DNA of 64,000 nucleotides from Lunularia cruciata (Eukaryota; Streptophyta; Marchantiopsida; Lunulariales; Lunulariaceae), in NCBI GenBank assembly GCA_948567375.1, contig OX419758.1, positions 40,749,473 to 40,813,472 of the forward strand. The letters are read 5' to 3'. Positions 38,346 through 51,289 of this stretch are shown one piece after another. Position numbers and translations under genes: made by a program. Every line of letters starts with the position of its first letter. Position 1 is the first letter of the stretch. The notes under the pieces were generated by a model, which did not search any database, was not told the origin of the DNA, and was given only the letters and a program-made list of their open reading frames with translations.

Positions 38346-38569
38346 GTAGAACACACATGAAGGATGGGAAGATCCCATAAAAGATGGACCGTACAAGGGG
38401 AAACAAAAGTAATAAAATGGAGCTAGACCCCTAATGGTATCGATATGAAAAATTGACTCTATCACACAAAGATATCCGAGCTAGGCAAATCATATGAAGA
38501 AGCCTCACCTAGATGGTTTTCTTGTAGATTGTAGATTGCACCAGCCAATGTTCTCGGTAGAGCAATGGA
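38346..38569 (-). mobile_element. 5'-truncated RLE copy, 224 bp, with 10-bp target duplication
   Basis: The insert is the reverse complement of the RLE 3' end: tail words gaaggatgggaagatccc and ccgtacaaggggaaac, then body words matching 39355-39470 (aagatatccgagcta, ccagccaatgttctcggtag). It is flanked on both sides by cccttgaaag (38336-38345 and 38570-38579), a direct target duplication expected from target-primed reverse transcription. Confidence 0.85.
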
Positions 38570-38579
38570 CCCTTGAAAG

Positions 38580-39231
38580 ATATAAACCCAGTATTTATAT
38601 TGTCGGATGGTTCGTTTATATTTCCATGAATCTTTTGTGGAATCCAGACCATAATCTGAATCTAAGATAATTATAGTCACAATCATAATTTGAATCTCAG
38701 ATAACCATAATCCAGACAGTATAAGCAGGCAATTTTAAAAACTGAATATTCCTTAGACTTTCATCACCCATAGCAGTTTTCATACAAATGGAATCCTACG
38801 GGTAAAACTAAATCACCCGTAAAAATCCGCCAAGTCGAAATCCCACACTGTAGTGAGATTTCTGTGGTCAGGTAATTTTATCCTGCGCGGATCAGGACCA
38901 ATACTGTACGTCGTAGTGCGAAAGGGATACTCGAATACGTACTACAGTCCTCCACGAACTACATTGATGGAATCGAATGGTCACAATGCTCAAGCAGTAA
39001 GTAAGAAGTCCAGAGGAAAACCAACTGGGCCGAGCACGACTAAGATTATGACTCTTGTAAATGTTCACTTTTTGGACTGAATTGGAGTACGGAGTGGCCC
39101 CGAGATCGTGCACTTATTGAGCATATGCTGCATATCCGATCGGAATCGGCACTGAAATAATAGGATCCACGTTCACTGCGTTTCAGGAGACCATTTAAGC
39201 TTGTATTCTGTCGACTGCTCTTGTGTCCTGC
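38580..39231. other. intergenic DNA between two RLE copies
   Basis: Moderately complex sequence with short unrecognised frames (plus 38853-39080, minus 38892-39113). Possibly host promoter-like DNA, but nothing can be assigned. Confidence 0.4.
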
Positions 39232-42057
39232 AAGGAGAAGAGAAGGGCGACCCATAGAAACACGAAGGATGGGAAGGCCCCATCAAGCCGTACAAGGGAG
39301 AGACAATATAGATAAAATGGGGCTAAGTCCCAATAGAGTCTATATGAGAAATTAATTTGCCTTACAGCATTTAAGATATCCAAGCTATGCAAGTATGAGG
39401 GTTTACAATCAACGGGAGTATGCGAAGATTGTTCTCCTATGGATTGTACACTCGGTAGAGCAATGTACACATACTGTCTAAAATATGCTACAAAGTATGA
39501 GAGTGAGAGTGGTACCCTTTGGCGCCTAACATGATAAGCTCTCGTGCATTCCCTAACAAATGTGTCAAACGACGTGTCCATGTCTATCGCTCCATATAAC
39601 TCCAAGGCTAGGGGAACAAAGCGGTGACCTTGCTACATACCCCTATACTCTGAGACCTTGCGTGCTGCTTTTGCACTCGTTGCCCATCCAGGGGATGGAT
39701 AATCAATCCCTCCAAAACTATATTACGTGTAGGGTCCATAACTAAGACATCCGCTATTGTCACCAAATCATCTCAGACCAAATATAAGTTTGCCTTGACA
39801 TGTGTTGTCTGTAAAGCATACAAACGCTCTTTCCAAGCTAGGTATTCACTCTCTCGTGCCATAACAAACACTATGTACATAATAGCATTGTGGACAGCTA
39901 TCCTCTGTCCTTCAAAAGGACACCATGTCATATGGACTGCTACTGCATCTAGTGTAGAACCATCCTCACAAGTGAGTAATGAAGATGCAGAAGGGTGGAC
40001 CAAACCTCTACAAACCCTCATCGTTGTAAAGAGAGTAGCTAGTGCGAGTCAATTTGCCCTAATGCACTATCGAGCTAGGATGCAAGGGCTTGCACCTTTG
40101 TCAGAGCAACAACAAAGATGTGCTCTAGTAGCATGAAGAATGGACAAGTCAACTAAGAAAGAATGTAGCATATGCTCACATTGTCACTCCATCAAGGAAG
40201 ACTATAATCCTCTAGTCCAATCTGACAATAATGAAGCAAAAGATAGAAAGTAATCTCATGCCCATGGGGATAGATTATCTCTCATCTACTGCTATAACAT
40301 ATGGAGAGAAAAGGATCCCTCCTCCACCTCTATCACATAAGTCTCCAAAATTGGCACATCAACAACCACAAAAACAAAGGAAAGTAGGGGTGACAAGAGA
40401 GCTACCCAACTACCCAAAGACACTATAAGTGCCATCTCTTCTATGGATAGCAAGCCATGTGGATCTTGTATGGAGGGTCTCCATACGAGATCCATATATC
40501 TGTCTATGTGCCAAATCCCTTGTCACACACTCAAATATCCCTTGTCTAATAATATCACCAAAGACTCCCATAATCCTCCTATCAAAAGCTCTCAAACATG
40601 ATAGGAAGGTCAAGGAGGGAGGAATTGTGTGGAAGAGATACATCAGTCAATGAGCAATACTAGAGGAGATTATACCCAATGCCACATGCGGATCTCCTAG
40701 TAATAGAAGGTCATCTACATGGAGAACATCCTCTGCAAAGGCAACGTCTAAGAAGCGTGTGACAAAATTCGGATCCTACTAGCACTCCAAGAACACATAG
40801 TCCATTTGTAGATGTCATACACCTCTTTGGAAGCTCAAGGTGGGAAGGGATACCTAAAGGGGACCATACCTTGCAGTTTTACACGTTGACTCTTAAGCTT
40901 ACTAGATGTTGCTTGGTAGTCAAGTGGTCAAAGGCCTGCCTAATCTGATGTATAGGGCTCATGATGTGTGTATCATCTGCCAAGGAGGTAAATACACAAC
41001 CCGACATGGCCAAAGTAGTAAATAAGAGAGCCTTGAAGTGAGTTGTAGCAAATAAGGGTCCACTAAAGGATCTCCTTGACGTGTACTAACAATTGACTCC
41101 AAGATGGTGACTCCCTCCTATGAACAACCGTGCTAGTAGTAAAGGGAAGCAAGAGAGCCATAAAAAGACCACAAAGGACAAATAAGACTTGCCAAGGATC
41201 CACCATCCTCCCTAAGCTCTCTAAAGATGGATGCTCATGAGACACTATTAAAAGCATTCTCAACATCCACCTATAGGACAACACACTATGGATGGATATC
41301 TAGGAGTACCTTAATGCTAAAGATATAGCCTCACATCCTTTAGGTGTAGATACTCCAAATTGATGTGGACTAAGGTGTTGTCAAAAGTGAGAATGATGTT
41401 GAAGGACAATGGTGCAATTGACCAAGCACAAAAATATCTCTCCAATAACAATTGGTCTAATGCTTCCCATGTCCTTCTCCATTGTGAGAAGTCAACTAGC
41501 ACCTAACACCCAACTTACAAACATAGGAATGTTTCCTCTTACCATTGTTGCAACCATATGAAACAACTTGATAAAACCACTAGAAGGATTATCTGCATGA
41601 AAGTAATCTCTAAGATGCTCATATACCATCACTAATAAGCCTCCTAAGGAAAGGCAAGGGGCAGTGCACAATGCTTGTGCAAAAAGCAACCTACCAAGGC
41701 ATAAAGGCTGCTCAAGCTGATAATCTAAGACCTCTAGCGATAATCCTTCTCTTGCCATAAGATGTAGTGAGCACAAGGAAAAAATAGTCCCATTAGTAGG
41801 ACTAGTCATAGACAAAGGGTGTAGCACTCATGCTGATCTACTACACTCTCTTGCTTGATCCAATGTCCTACATTCTCATAATCAAGTGGGCTCTATGGCA
41901 TCTTGTGGAAAAACCAATCTCTTGAAACATGCAGCTCTAACAGACCCTTGTGAAAGGCCACCCAATCCCCCACTTGGAAATGACAAAATCTAGCAGCCAC
42001 CTCTCTATGCCCCACACATATCCCTCTAGCATAACAAAGATACCATCAATGGAGTAA

Positions 42058-42799
42058 TGTAATACTCCGAGGACAAGAGAAGAGAGAAAACACAGATTGC
42101 ACACTCAAACATTCAATGCCCCAAGGGAGCACCTTCTCTTTATTATATAGACAAGAGGATCTCCTCCAAGGAAGCTCCACCATAGGATTAGGGACACAGA
42201 TAGGTGACATGTCAACAAGCTCCACCCTTGGATTACTTACTTGGATGGGTGACCTGTCTGGTCTAGGTCCTATCTGGTTGGTCAAATGAGCTTTGACCGG
42301 AGGGAATCTTTTAGGGAATCTTCTTGTAGGAATCTCATAATCACATGAGTAAGGTACCGTTGGAGAGCTCTGGACGAGACAAACCAGGGGGGGAGGGAAG
42401 GCCAGCCTTTCCTCCATTTGGGGGGGGGGAATCTGCACATTTTTGAGGCCTAATTCATCCGTTTAGGCCTCCGAAATTGCCTTCAAAGATTTCAGGCATA
42501 TTTCGGTTCCTACTCTATTAGTAGAAGTCCCCTTTTGGTGATACCTCTTTCTAATCTGTTTAGTCCATCATGTGTAACATCCGTCCAGATGTTACCAAAC
42601 CAATTCTCACCTTTAAATCATATGTCTAGCTATTGGTTCTAAGGTTCTCAAGTCTATTTCGGTTTCTGCCCTATTCGTAGAAGTACTCTTTTGGTGATAC
42701 TTCTATCTGATCTATTTTGACCATCATGTATAACATCATTCTAGATGTTACCAAACCAAATTTCACATCTAGATCATATGGCTAACCCTTGGTATTACA
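42058..42799 (-). repeat. 3' LTR of gypsy family A copy 2
   Basis: 742 bp, starting TGTAATACTCC and ending GGTATTACA on the plus strand. It contains a poly-G run near 42419 that corresponds to the poly-C run of the LTR at 9556. Confidence 0.93.
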
Positions 42800-42800
42800 G

Positions 42801-42815
42801 ACCTCCCTCCTTTTA
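42801..42815 (-). other. polypurine tract of gypsy family A copy 2
   Basis: On the minus strand aaaaggagggaggt lies directly before the 3' LTR, the expected plus-strand priming site. Confidence 0.75.
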
Positions 42816-45800
42816 AGATGCAACGTCCTCGTTGTGCAATTGTTGCTCAAATGCTTGCACCAACACCGGTGCATGTGCCAAATTGGCAGCGGGTTCCCAG
42901 GTTGCTTCATAGAGGGGGTAACCTTTCCATTGTACTAGATATTCCACCCGCGGATGGCGAGTACCACGCATATGGCGAGTACCACGCATGCGCTTTTGGA
43001 GAATCCGCTCCACTTCATATTCCTCTGTGCCATCAATGACTGTCGGACAAGGTCAAATGTCCTGTGTGGAAGTACCTTGGCCTGATCGGGGAGCATATCT
43101 GCGTAATAGGGAGACATGGAACACTGGATGGATCTTCATGTGTGGTGGTAGCTCAAGGTGATAGGCCACAACGTCGATGTGACGAAGAATCGAGAAAGGC
43201 CCAATAAAACGAGGTCTGAGCTTACGAGATCCAACTAATGTGAGGTTGGTTGTCGATAGCCACACTTGATCCCCAACATTGAACTCCATGTGCATACGGT
43301 GTGCATCAGCATACTACTTTTGTCGATTTTGCGCAATCTGTAACCTGCGCTTGGTGCTCTCCACACCTTGTTGGATTCTAGAAACAAATGTGTTGACTGC
43401 ATCAACCTTGGTAGTCACTGGACGGATCTTCATCAAGCTAGAAGGTGTGAAGGGATGCTCACCATACATGAGGAAGAACGGAGTGACCTGGGTGGAGGCA
43501 TTCACTGAATTGTTGTAAGCAAATTCCACCAACGGTAGTAGGGTGTCCTACCTCTCTTGCTCTTCTAAGGTGAAGCCGCGTAACATGTCTTCAATCATGC
43601 AATTAGCCCGCTCTGTTTGGCCATCTGTTTGTGGGTGGTAAGTTGTAGACATGGCCAACTTGGTTTTGAAGAAACCAAAGAGTGTTTGCCAAAACAAATT
43701 GGTGAATTGGGTGCCTCTATCGGTGATGAGTACTCTAGACAAGCCATGGTGAGCAAAGACTGCATCTAAGTATAGTTGAGCTAGTTGTGGAGCGGTCACC
43801 TCCTTGGTGGTAGGACGTACATGAATCATTTTGCTGAGCCGGTGCACAAAGACCACAATGGAGTCAAACCCTGAGGTGGTCTTGGGTAATTCACAGACAA
43901 GATCCATACTCACTTGTTCCCAACATTGGGTAGGAGTGGGAAGAGGTTGAAGGAGCCCTGCAGGAGCTTGATTAGAAGCTTTGTTCTGGTGACAAAGTAG
44001 GCAGCTACGCACATAGTCCATCACGTTGTTGCTCATCTTGGGCCAATAGTAATGGCGCTTGACTGCCTCCAAGGTCTTGTCCACTCCAACATGAGCTGCA
44101 ATGGCCGAATCATGACATTCCGCTAGAATAGTGGTGCGTAATTCTGGGACATTTGGGATCCACAATCGGCCCTCCCAAAAGGTGAGTCCTTGGGTGCTTG
44201 TGACACCTTTGGACAATTGCGCTTCTACAATCTATGGATCAGTTTTTGTAGCAGCTAGAATCTCTTGCCAGAATTCAGGGTTAATCTTGACCTCTACCGC
44301 CAAGTTGTTGGCCATTGGCATGCGAGTGAATGCATCTGCAAGTTGCTTCTTACCTTCCACGTAGGTGATTGTCATGTTGAAGCGTTGTCGCCACTCTGCC
44401 CACCAAATTTGGCGACGAGATAGATCCTTCTGCGTCTCGAGGTAGACTAGAGGTTTGTGGTCTGTCTCTACTACAAATGCCTTCTCGCCCAGGTAGTGCT
44501 TCCAATGCTTGGTTGCTAGAACAATGGCCAGCTCTTCTCGTTCTGTGGTGTGGTAGTTGTGCTCTACCGGTAACAACTTTTGAGAGAAATATGCAATTGG
44601 ATGCCATCCGTCATGCCACTCTTGTTGTAGGACTGCTCCTATTGCTACGCTTGATGCATCCATAGCTAACTTGATTGGACGTTTTGGGTCATACCACTTC
44701 AAGATTGGTGCATGTAGGAAGGCAGCCTTCAATTCTTGAAAGGCCAACTCTTGTGCAGTTCCCCATGTCCACTTCTTCCCCTTGCCAAGTAGTGCCGTTA
44801 AAGGCTGTGCAACCTTGGAGAAGTCCTTGACAAATCTACGATAGAATCCCATCAACCCCAAGAAGCTCTTAAGTTGAGTCTGATCTTCTGGGGCACTCCA
44901 TTTTTGAATGACCTCTATTTTATCTGTCAATACTTGAATGCCCTCTTCACTTACTCTATGCCCTAAGTAGTCTACTTCAGACTTGCCAAACTCACACTTT
45001 GAGATTTTGGCGTACAACTAATTCTGTCTTAGAATCTGGAGGACCTCTCGTAGATGTTGTTTGTGTTCTGTCATTGTGCTACTATATATTAAGATATCAT
45101 CCAAGAAGACGATAACAGACTTATCCAAGTATGGACGAAATATGTCATTCATTAGGCTCATGAAAGTGGCAGGCGCATTGGTGAGGCCAAAAGGCATCAC
45201 AAGATACTCAAAGTGGCCATACCTGGTTCGAAAGGCAGTTTTGTACACATCCTCCTTTGCAATTCGGATTTGATTGTAACCGCTCCGCAAGTCCAGTTTG
45301 GTGAAGTATCTCGCTCCATGGAGTTGATCAAACAGGTCATCCATGCGAGGTAATGGGTATTTTTTCTTCACTGTTTGTTGATTGAGACCCCGATAGTCAA
45401 TGCACATGTGCATTATACCATCCTTCTTCTTCACAAACAAGACAGGGGCCCCATATGGTGATACGCTAGGTTGGATGAACCCTTTCTATAGCATCTCCTC
45501 AATTTGAGTCTTACACTCCTCCAACTCATGAGGTGATAGGCGATATGGGGCCCTACAAGGAGGTGTCTTCCTCGGGAGTGTCTCTATTTTGTGATCTACT
45601 CACCTTTTAGGTGGTAATCCTGAGGGCAGATCATCGGGAAAGACATCTTGAAACTCATCCACTACATCCTTCAATTTCTCAAGAATTTGTCCAGCGAGTT
45701 GTGCACTCTGGACTTCTCTTATTAGACCCATAAAACATCTATCGGTCTTACAGATAGTTGTCGTCCCTACGACATATAGAGGCAGTTTGTGCCTGTGTGA

Positions 45801-47340
45801 TTTTTCTTTAACCCCAATGATTGACCATTGGTGGGTTCTCACTACTTTCTTCCTCCAATCTACCATTGGGTTATACTGCTCCATCCATGGCATGCCTAAA
45901 ATTGCATCATAACGGGCTAACTGTATCACTCGCCACTCAATTGCTTCCTGATATTCTCCTACAGAGAGGGTTACCCGTCTAGGTAATGATTCAATCCTCT
46001 CTGTTTCCCCATTTGGTAACTCTACTTCTTCACTTCCATCTCTCTCTAGATCCATTTCCAAGCTTATTGCAATAGAGCGAGACAAGAAATTCTCTGTTGC
46101 TCCCGGATCTATTAATACTCTCACTTGATTACCTTCTAGGATTCCATTCACGGCAATCAATTGTGAGGTTGCCTTTCGGGATCTTTGCGCATTATTCTTC
46201 TTCCTTCCCTTGCTTCTCTATTTCCTTATTGAGCCAGTAAGGCCACGAGGTACATTTACTGGCGATCTTCATTTTCCGAAGTGGTTTCCACCTCCTCCTC
46301 TTCAATGTGCCTCTCCATGTTGTTCAAAGATTGCCTATACAAAGGCCGAGGGCCTCTAGGGAAACGAGTGCAACAATTGGTAGATATATGCCCAATACGG
46401 CCACAATTGTAACAACGACGTTGTTCTCCTCAAGTCCCTTCTCCTCGTGGGACTCCGTCTCTTCGTTCTTCTACCCGTCCCCGCTCTCCTTGAAGCGGCC
46501 GTGCTCCTCGATCTCGGAATCAAAGGTTGCCCAATTCTATCGGTACTAGTCCACCCATGTGTGGCATTTCTGCCCGATAATGTTGAGGTGGAACTACTCC
46601 TTCACCTCCACCTAATGCTCCGGCTATTCTCTGCGCACAAGCAATAGCTTCAAATATCATGCGAGGGTTTTGCACCATGACTTCTTAGCGAATTTCAACC
46701 CTCGTTTGAAATTGTCGAGAGCCTCTACTGGACTCATGTCAGTAATTACAACTTGTAGATCCAGAAACGCCTCCACATACTCTTGTATGCTATTCTTTTG
46801 TCTCAATCCCCATAGTCGGGTTTGAGCCATCTGCACAGAATCCACCGATTGGAAATTCTTGAGCCGTCCTTCTTGCATTGCTGTCCATGTGACCTCCCTT
46901 CTCTCTGCCAGCATGGATCGTTCCCAAGCATCATACCATGTGAGGGCTTTATCGGTCAAGTACCCACATGCAAACACGCCTGCAGCATGCTCTGTGATCT
47001 CTATTGAGAACAATCGAAAATATCAGTTCATTCTCGAGATCCAATTCTCCACTACTCTCATCGTACGCTGCCCCTTGTAAGGCTCGATGTTGCAGGTCTT
47101 CTTCATCCGGAGTAGCAATGTGGCTTCATCGTTGATAGGGTTCGTAGGCACGGGTGCCTCTCCAAGTACTTCAGTTGCAGGTACTGGGTTTTGAGACGGC
47201 TCTTCTTCTTGCATGGCTTGATCGTTCCTGAGGATCTGCACTTGACTTTGCAATGTCTTTATGGTCATCTTAATCTCTCGAAATTCATTCAACATCCCTT
47301 GCATTCCTTGCACCAGCTCTTGCAACTACGGATCCATGGT
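42816..47340 (-). pseudogene. gag-pol of gypsy family A copy 2, broken by stops
   Basis: Gag (47325-46657) carries a retrotransposon-capsid region (ALTWYDAWE, WTAMQEGRLKNFQS) and a zinc-knuckle-like segment near 46400. Protease at 46160-45600 has VLIDPGATENFLSRS (D-x-G type). RT at 45440-45018 has [15 protein letters not shown] and [13 protein letters not shown] (catalytic DD). RNase H at 45017-44232 has LAMDASSVAIGAVL and VVETDHKPL. Integrase at 44216-43314 has the HHCC finger (HVGVDKT to CLLCHQNK), then core Asp residues in MDLVCELP and ITDRGTQF. The chromodomain is at 43013-42813 (VEYLVQWKGYPLYEATWEP), which in this class guides insertion into chromatin. An 18-bp tandem duplication near 42955-42990 adds residues before the chromodomain. 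Stops separate almost every domain, with little frameshifting. Confidence 0.9.
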
Positions 47341-47928
47341 TCCTGCAACACCCCAATTGCTAACGTCTACTTCAATACAGAGTCAATATAATCACTCTGG
47401 AAGGCGCATGAACTATCGGAACTACCATTGGGACCTCAGAAGCTATCACTTGTTGATAATACTCCTCACCAAAATTCCTAACCACAAAATCTCTAAACAT
47501 CAATTTCGGCCTCACTACATAACGGATTTCTACTTGAGTGTTGAAAAATAGAAGATTTGGGACATTCATATCCATATTATCATAATAGAATGTAGATCGT
47601 CAAATCCCACTCTCTATCATATATCACCACAGGTAGAATCACCGGGTTTGGTGAGTTCATCACTCTGTCCATGAATTCCGCACCAAAGTGATAAACTAGC
47701 GATACTCTCATCTGCTCACGCTGGATGTACATAACCTTGATGTGGAATGGGTTTGAGAATGGAAAGCTAGGTGCGGGAAATTGTCCCCCCGGCGCATCCA
47801 TCCCATCCGCTCTCTAAAGTCCTTCCTAAGTCTAGCGATTACTCTATGTTCTCCACCTCAAATTACTCAGTTTCAGTAGTTCGTGCTATTCCAAGAGGGG
47901 TGATCCACTCTCTTGGACTAGAACACTC

Positions 47929-47940
47929 GCTCTGATACCA
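47929..47940 (-). other. primer binding site, initiator Met tRNA type
   Basis: On the minus strand, one base after the 5' LTR, the sequence is tggtatcagagc. This is the standard plant LTR-element primer site complementary to the 3' end of initiator methionine tRNA. Confidence 0.85.
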
Positions 47941-47941
47941 T

Positions 47942-48683
47942 TGTAATACTCCAAGGACAAGAGAAGAGAGAAAACACAGATTGCACACTCAAACATTCAA
48001 TGCCCCAAGGGAGCACCTTCTCTTTATTATATAGACAAGAGGATCTCCTCCAAGGAAGCTCCACCATAGGATTAGGGACACAGATAGGTGACATGTCAGC
48101 AAGCTCCACCCTTGGATTACTTACTTGGATGGGTGACCTGTCTGGTCTAGGTCCTATCTGGTTGGTCAAATGAGCTTTGACCGGAGGGAATCTTTTAGGG
48201 AATCTTCTTGTAGGAATCTCATAATCACATGAGTAAGGTACCGTTGGAGAGCTCTGGACGAGACAAACCAGGAGGGAGGGAAGGCCAGCCCCTCATCCAT
48301 TGGGGGGGGGGGGAATCTGCACATTTTTTAGGCCTAATTCATCCGTTTAGGCCTCCGAAATTGCCTTCAAAGATTTCAGGCATATTTCGGTTCCTACTCT
48401 ATTAGTAGAAGTCCCCTTTTGGTGATACCTCTTTCTAATCTGTTTAGTCCATCATGTGTAACATCCTTCCAGATGTTACCAAACCAATTCTCACCTTTAA
48501 ATCGTATGTCTAGCTATTGGTTCTAAGGTTCTCAAGTCTATTTCAGTTTTTGCCCTATTAGTAGAAGTACTCTTTTGGTGATACTTCTATCTGATCTATT
48601 TTGACCATCATGTATAACATCATTCTAGATGTTACCAAACCAAATTTCACATCTAGATCATATGGCTAACCCTTGGTATTACA
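47942..48683 (-). repeat. 5' LTR of gypsy family A copy 2
   Basis: 742 bp, the partner of 42058-42799. Differences include ccaagg for ccgagg near the left end, aatcgtat for aatcatat, and different poly-G length. Confidence 0.93.
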
Positions 48684-48879
48684 AGTAAGAGGAGTAGGAA
48701 CCATGCTAACTCGTCCAAGGGATCATGTGCCAAAGAAGGAGAAGAAAAATTAAGTTTCCTTGCCAAGCTAGAAGATTGCAAATAACATGCTTTGCTTATG
48801 GCATTAGCAACATCTCAATTATATTTTCAATCTCCAAAGATCAAGTAAATTAGGTAGATAATGTGGATAATAGTAGATA

Positions 48880-49930
48880 ATGGTAGGAGATGAAGCATGT
48901 TAAATTTGCCTACACTTTATTTATTCTCTATGGTTGGAGGTATTGTAATTTGAGATTTTGTTTTTGTCAACTTAATAAACTATTACAAGTGATATAATCA
49001 GCCATGTACAAAGTTGAGACGGCAAGATTCAAATTTTGGTGATGTTTATCTTCTACCTTGTTAATATTTTTTGTGATAGCAATACAAACAAGAATTTTTT
49101 CCTTATGAAAATGCATGACATTTGTGATTGGTACTACTATCTTATTTCCTAAACATAGAAGAAAAAAATCAAATAGAACAGTTAGAGAAAGTAGGTGTAA
49201 TCTTGCTTCCTAACAAAGTTAGTTGTTAATTTCTTAGTCAAGTCAATTGCTTTGCTAAATTACTTTTTACTCAAGTTACCCAACCCTTAGATAAGTTAGT
49301 TAAGACCTAACAATCTATAGAGGCTTTGAGTACTTTATTAGCCTACATGGTCTTTAGGAATGTTTCTATGTGTTATTGAAAAGTAGTTAATGAACTCTTT
49401 TAGCAATTTTAAATTTTTTATATACCAAATATTATTGAGTTATTCTAATAAATCCTTGCACTAATATGCATGACCTTTTGCTAATTAATGATATTGTTAT
49501 TACATATTGTGTTTCTGATATCCTAGATGGAATCTTGAACATTATGAAGATAATAAAGAGATTCTTATGTAGCATCATGAAGTGGATAACTTCTCTAAAG
49601 AACTTTATCCTTTATAGGTTTGTTAGGCCACCATTTATGATATGCCTTGCAAAGATGTGATCAACTTCATACTCTTGATGTTAGTCATTAGTATTTATAG
49701 GTAGAAGAAGTTTAGCTTGGTCAAGAAAAGATGACAAGTTCTATTTGAAAGGGTTTAATTTGGAAATGTGGAAGACAAATGATTGATATGCTAAACAAGA
49801 TCAAGGTGAGAAGCAACCAAAGAGATAAATATTAAGATATAAATGGACCAATCCAATAAGGCAATAAATATTATAACTAAAGAATATAACTTTTCTTAAC
49901 AATAACAAAAGAAATAACACAATAATAGAG
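48880..49930. repeat. unclassified AT-rich dispersed repeat R1, copy 2
   Basis: Same orientation and same order of blocks as 3720-5400, with deletions relative to copy 1. It lies in the right flank of RLE copy 2. From 48749 to 48880 the sequence is unique except for a stretch of about 38 bp resembling 1366-1403. Confidence 0.65.
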
Positions 49931-49938
49931 AGAAGAGG

Positions 49939-51250
49939 ATACAATGTAACAAACACAAAGGATTGGAAGACCCCATCAAGCCATACAAGTGAGAGAAAAA
50001 AGAGGTAAAATAGTGCTAGGCCCCAATAGTATTGATATGAGAAATATTCTCTATTGTACCTAAGATATCTAAGCTATGAAAGTCGCAAGGTCTACAAACT
50101 ATTGGAGCATCCAAAGAAGCATCACCTAGTGTGATTGCTCTCTTATAGATTGCCCCAACCAATGCTCTCTAGAGAAATGAACACATGTTGTCTAAACTAT
50201 GCTACAAAGTATGAGAGTGAGAGTGGTACTCCTTGATGTCTGATATGATAAGCTCTTGCGCACTCCCTAACAAATGTGTTGAATGCTATGTCCATTGCTC
50301 CATATAACTCCAAGGCCAAAGGAACAAAGAAGTGACCTTGTTGCATATCCCTATACTTGGAGACTTTAAGTACTACTGCTCTGCTTGCTATGCATCCAAG
50401 GGAATGAGTAATCACTCCTTCCAAAACTAGATCATGTTTGTAAGCACAACATCTACCACTATCACTTGATCATCTTGGACCAATTGTAGGTATGCTCTAA
50501 CATATGTTGTATGCAAAGGATATGAATGCTTCCTCCAAGCAAGGTATAGATTCTCTTGTGCCATAGCAAACACTATGTTCTTGATGGCATTATGGGTAGC
50601 TATCCTTTGTCATCCAAAAGGACATTGTGTCATATGGACTGCTATTGCATCTAATGTAGAACTACTCTCACAAGTGAATAATGAAGATGCAAATGGGTAG
50701 ACCAAACCTAAGCAAAACCTCATTGTCATAAAGAAGGTAGTTTGCTAGTCAGAGTGCCCTAATGCATCAAGCTAGGATCCAAGAGCTTGCATTCTTGCCA
50801 GAGCAAGAGCAAAGACATGCTCTAGTGACCCAAGGAATGGATGAGTCAAGTAAGAGAGAATGTAGCGTATGATGACATTGTTGTTCTATAAAGGAAGATT
50901 GAAAACCTTTGGTCCAATCTGATGGTAGTGAAGCAAAGGATGGAAGGTCCTCCTATGCCCATAAGGATAGACCATCTCTCATTTGCTACTATAACATCTA
51001 GAGAGAAAAGGATCCCTCCTCCACCATGGTCACATATGTCTCTAAAACTAGCATATCAACAACCACAAAATGGGGAGAAAGTAGGGGTATTAAAGAGACC
51101 AACTACCCAAAAAATTCTATAAATGCCATCTCCACAATACATAATAAGGTTACTCCACTGCACAAGATTGGTAGAGATGTTTGTTTATGTGCTAAGTCCA
51201 CTATCACACACTCAAATGTCCTCAATATGATGATATCACCAAATACTTTG
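49939..51250 (-). mobile_element. RLE retrotransposon copy 3, 5'-truncated
   Basis: Minus strand, matching copy 1 from about 29920 to its 3' end. Pieces include VFGDII near 51245, the zinc knuckle near 50650, and the endonuclease and C-terminal region at 50197-50424 (RAYHIRHQGVPLSLSYFVA). The tail near 49960 has agaccccatcaagccataca. The flanks gagagaagag (about 49928-49937) and gagcgagaagag (about 51252-51263) look like an imperfect target duplication. The frame is broken by many stops. Confidence 0.8.
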
Positions 51251-51289
51251 AGCGAGAAGAGAGAGAGAGATGGAAAATCATTTGCCATT

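Larger units (their letters stand above)
42058..48683 (-). mobile_element. complete Ty3/gypsy chromovirus, family A copy 2
   Basis: A full-length LTR retrotransposon of 6626 bp. LTRs are 742 bp each with TGTAATAC/GTATTACA inverted ends. The target duplication agtaa (42053-42057 and 48684-48688) is perfect. Primer site and polypurine tract are present. The internal region encodes gag, protease, RT, RNase H, integrase and a C-terminal chromodomain on the minus strand, interrupted by several stops. By eye the LTRs differ at about a dozen positions plus a few poly-G length changes, so insertion is fairly recent compared with the RLE copy it hit. Confidence 0.95.
39245..48735 (-). mobile_element. 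RLE retrotransposon copy 2, 5'-truncated and split by a gypsy element
   Basis: Reading on the minus strand, RLE sequence runs 48735-48684, is interrupted by a complete gypsy element, then continues 42057-39245. It matches copy 1 from about 28366 to 31240. The gypsy target duplication (agtaa) lies inside the RLE frame, and removing the gypsy element restores homology. Flanks are aaggagaagagaa (39232-39244) and aaggagaagaaaa (48736-48748), a 13-bp target duplication with one mismatch. The frame is broken by many stops. Pieces seen include the endonuclease region (39195-39605), the zinc knuckle (39773-40021) and RT segments (40292-41827). Motif C here keeps both Asp codons (near 40972), unlike copy 1. 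Confidence 0.88.
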
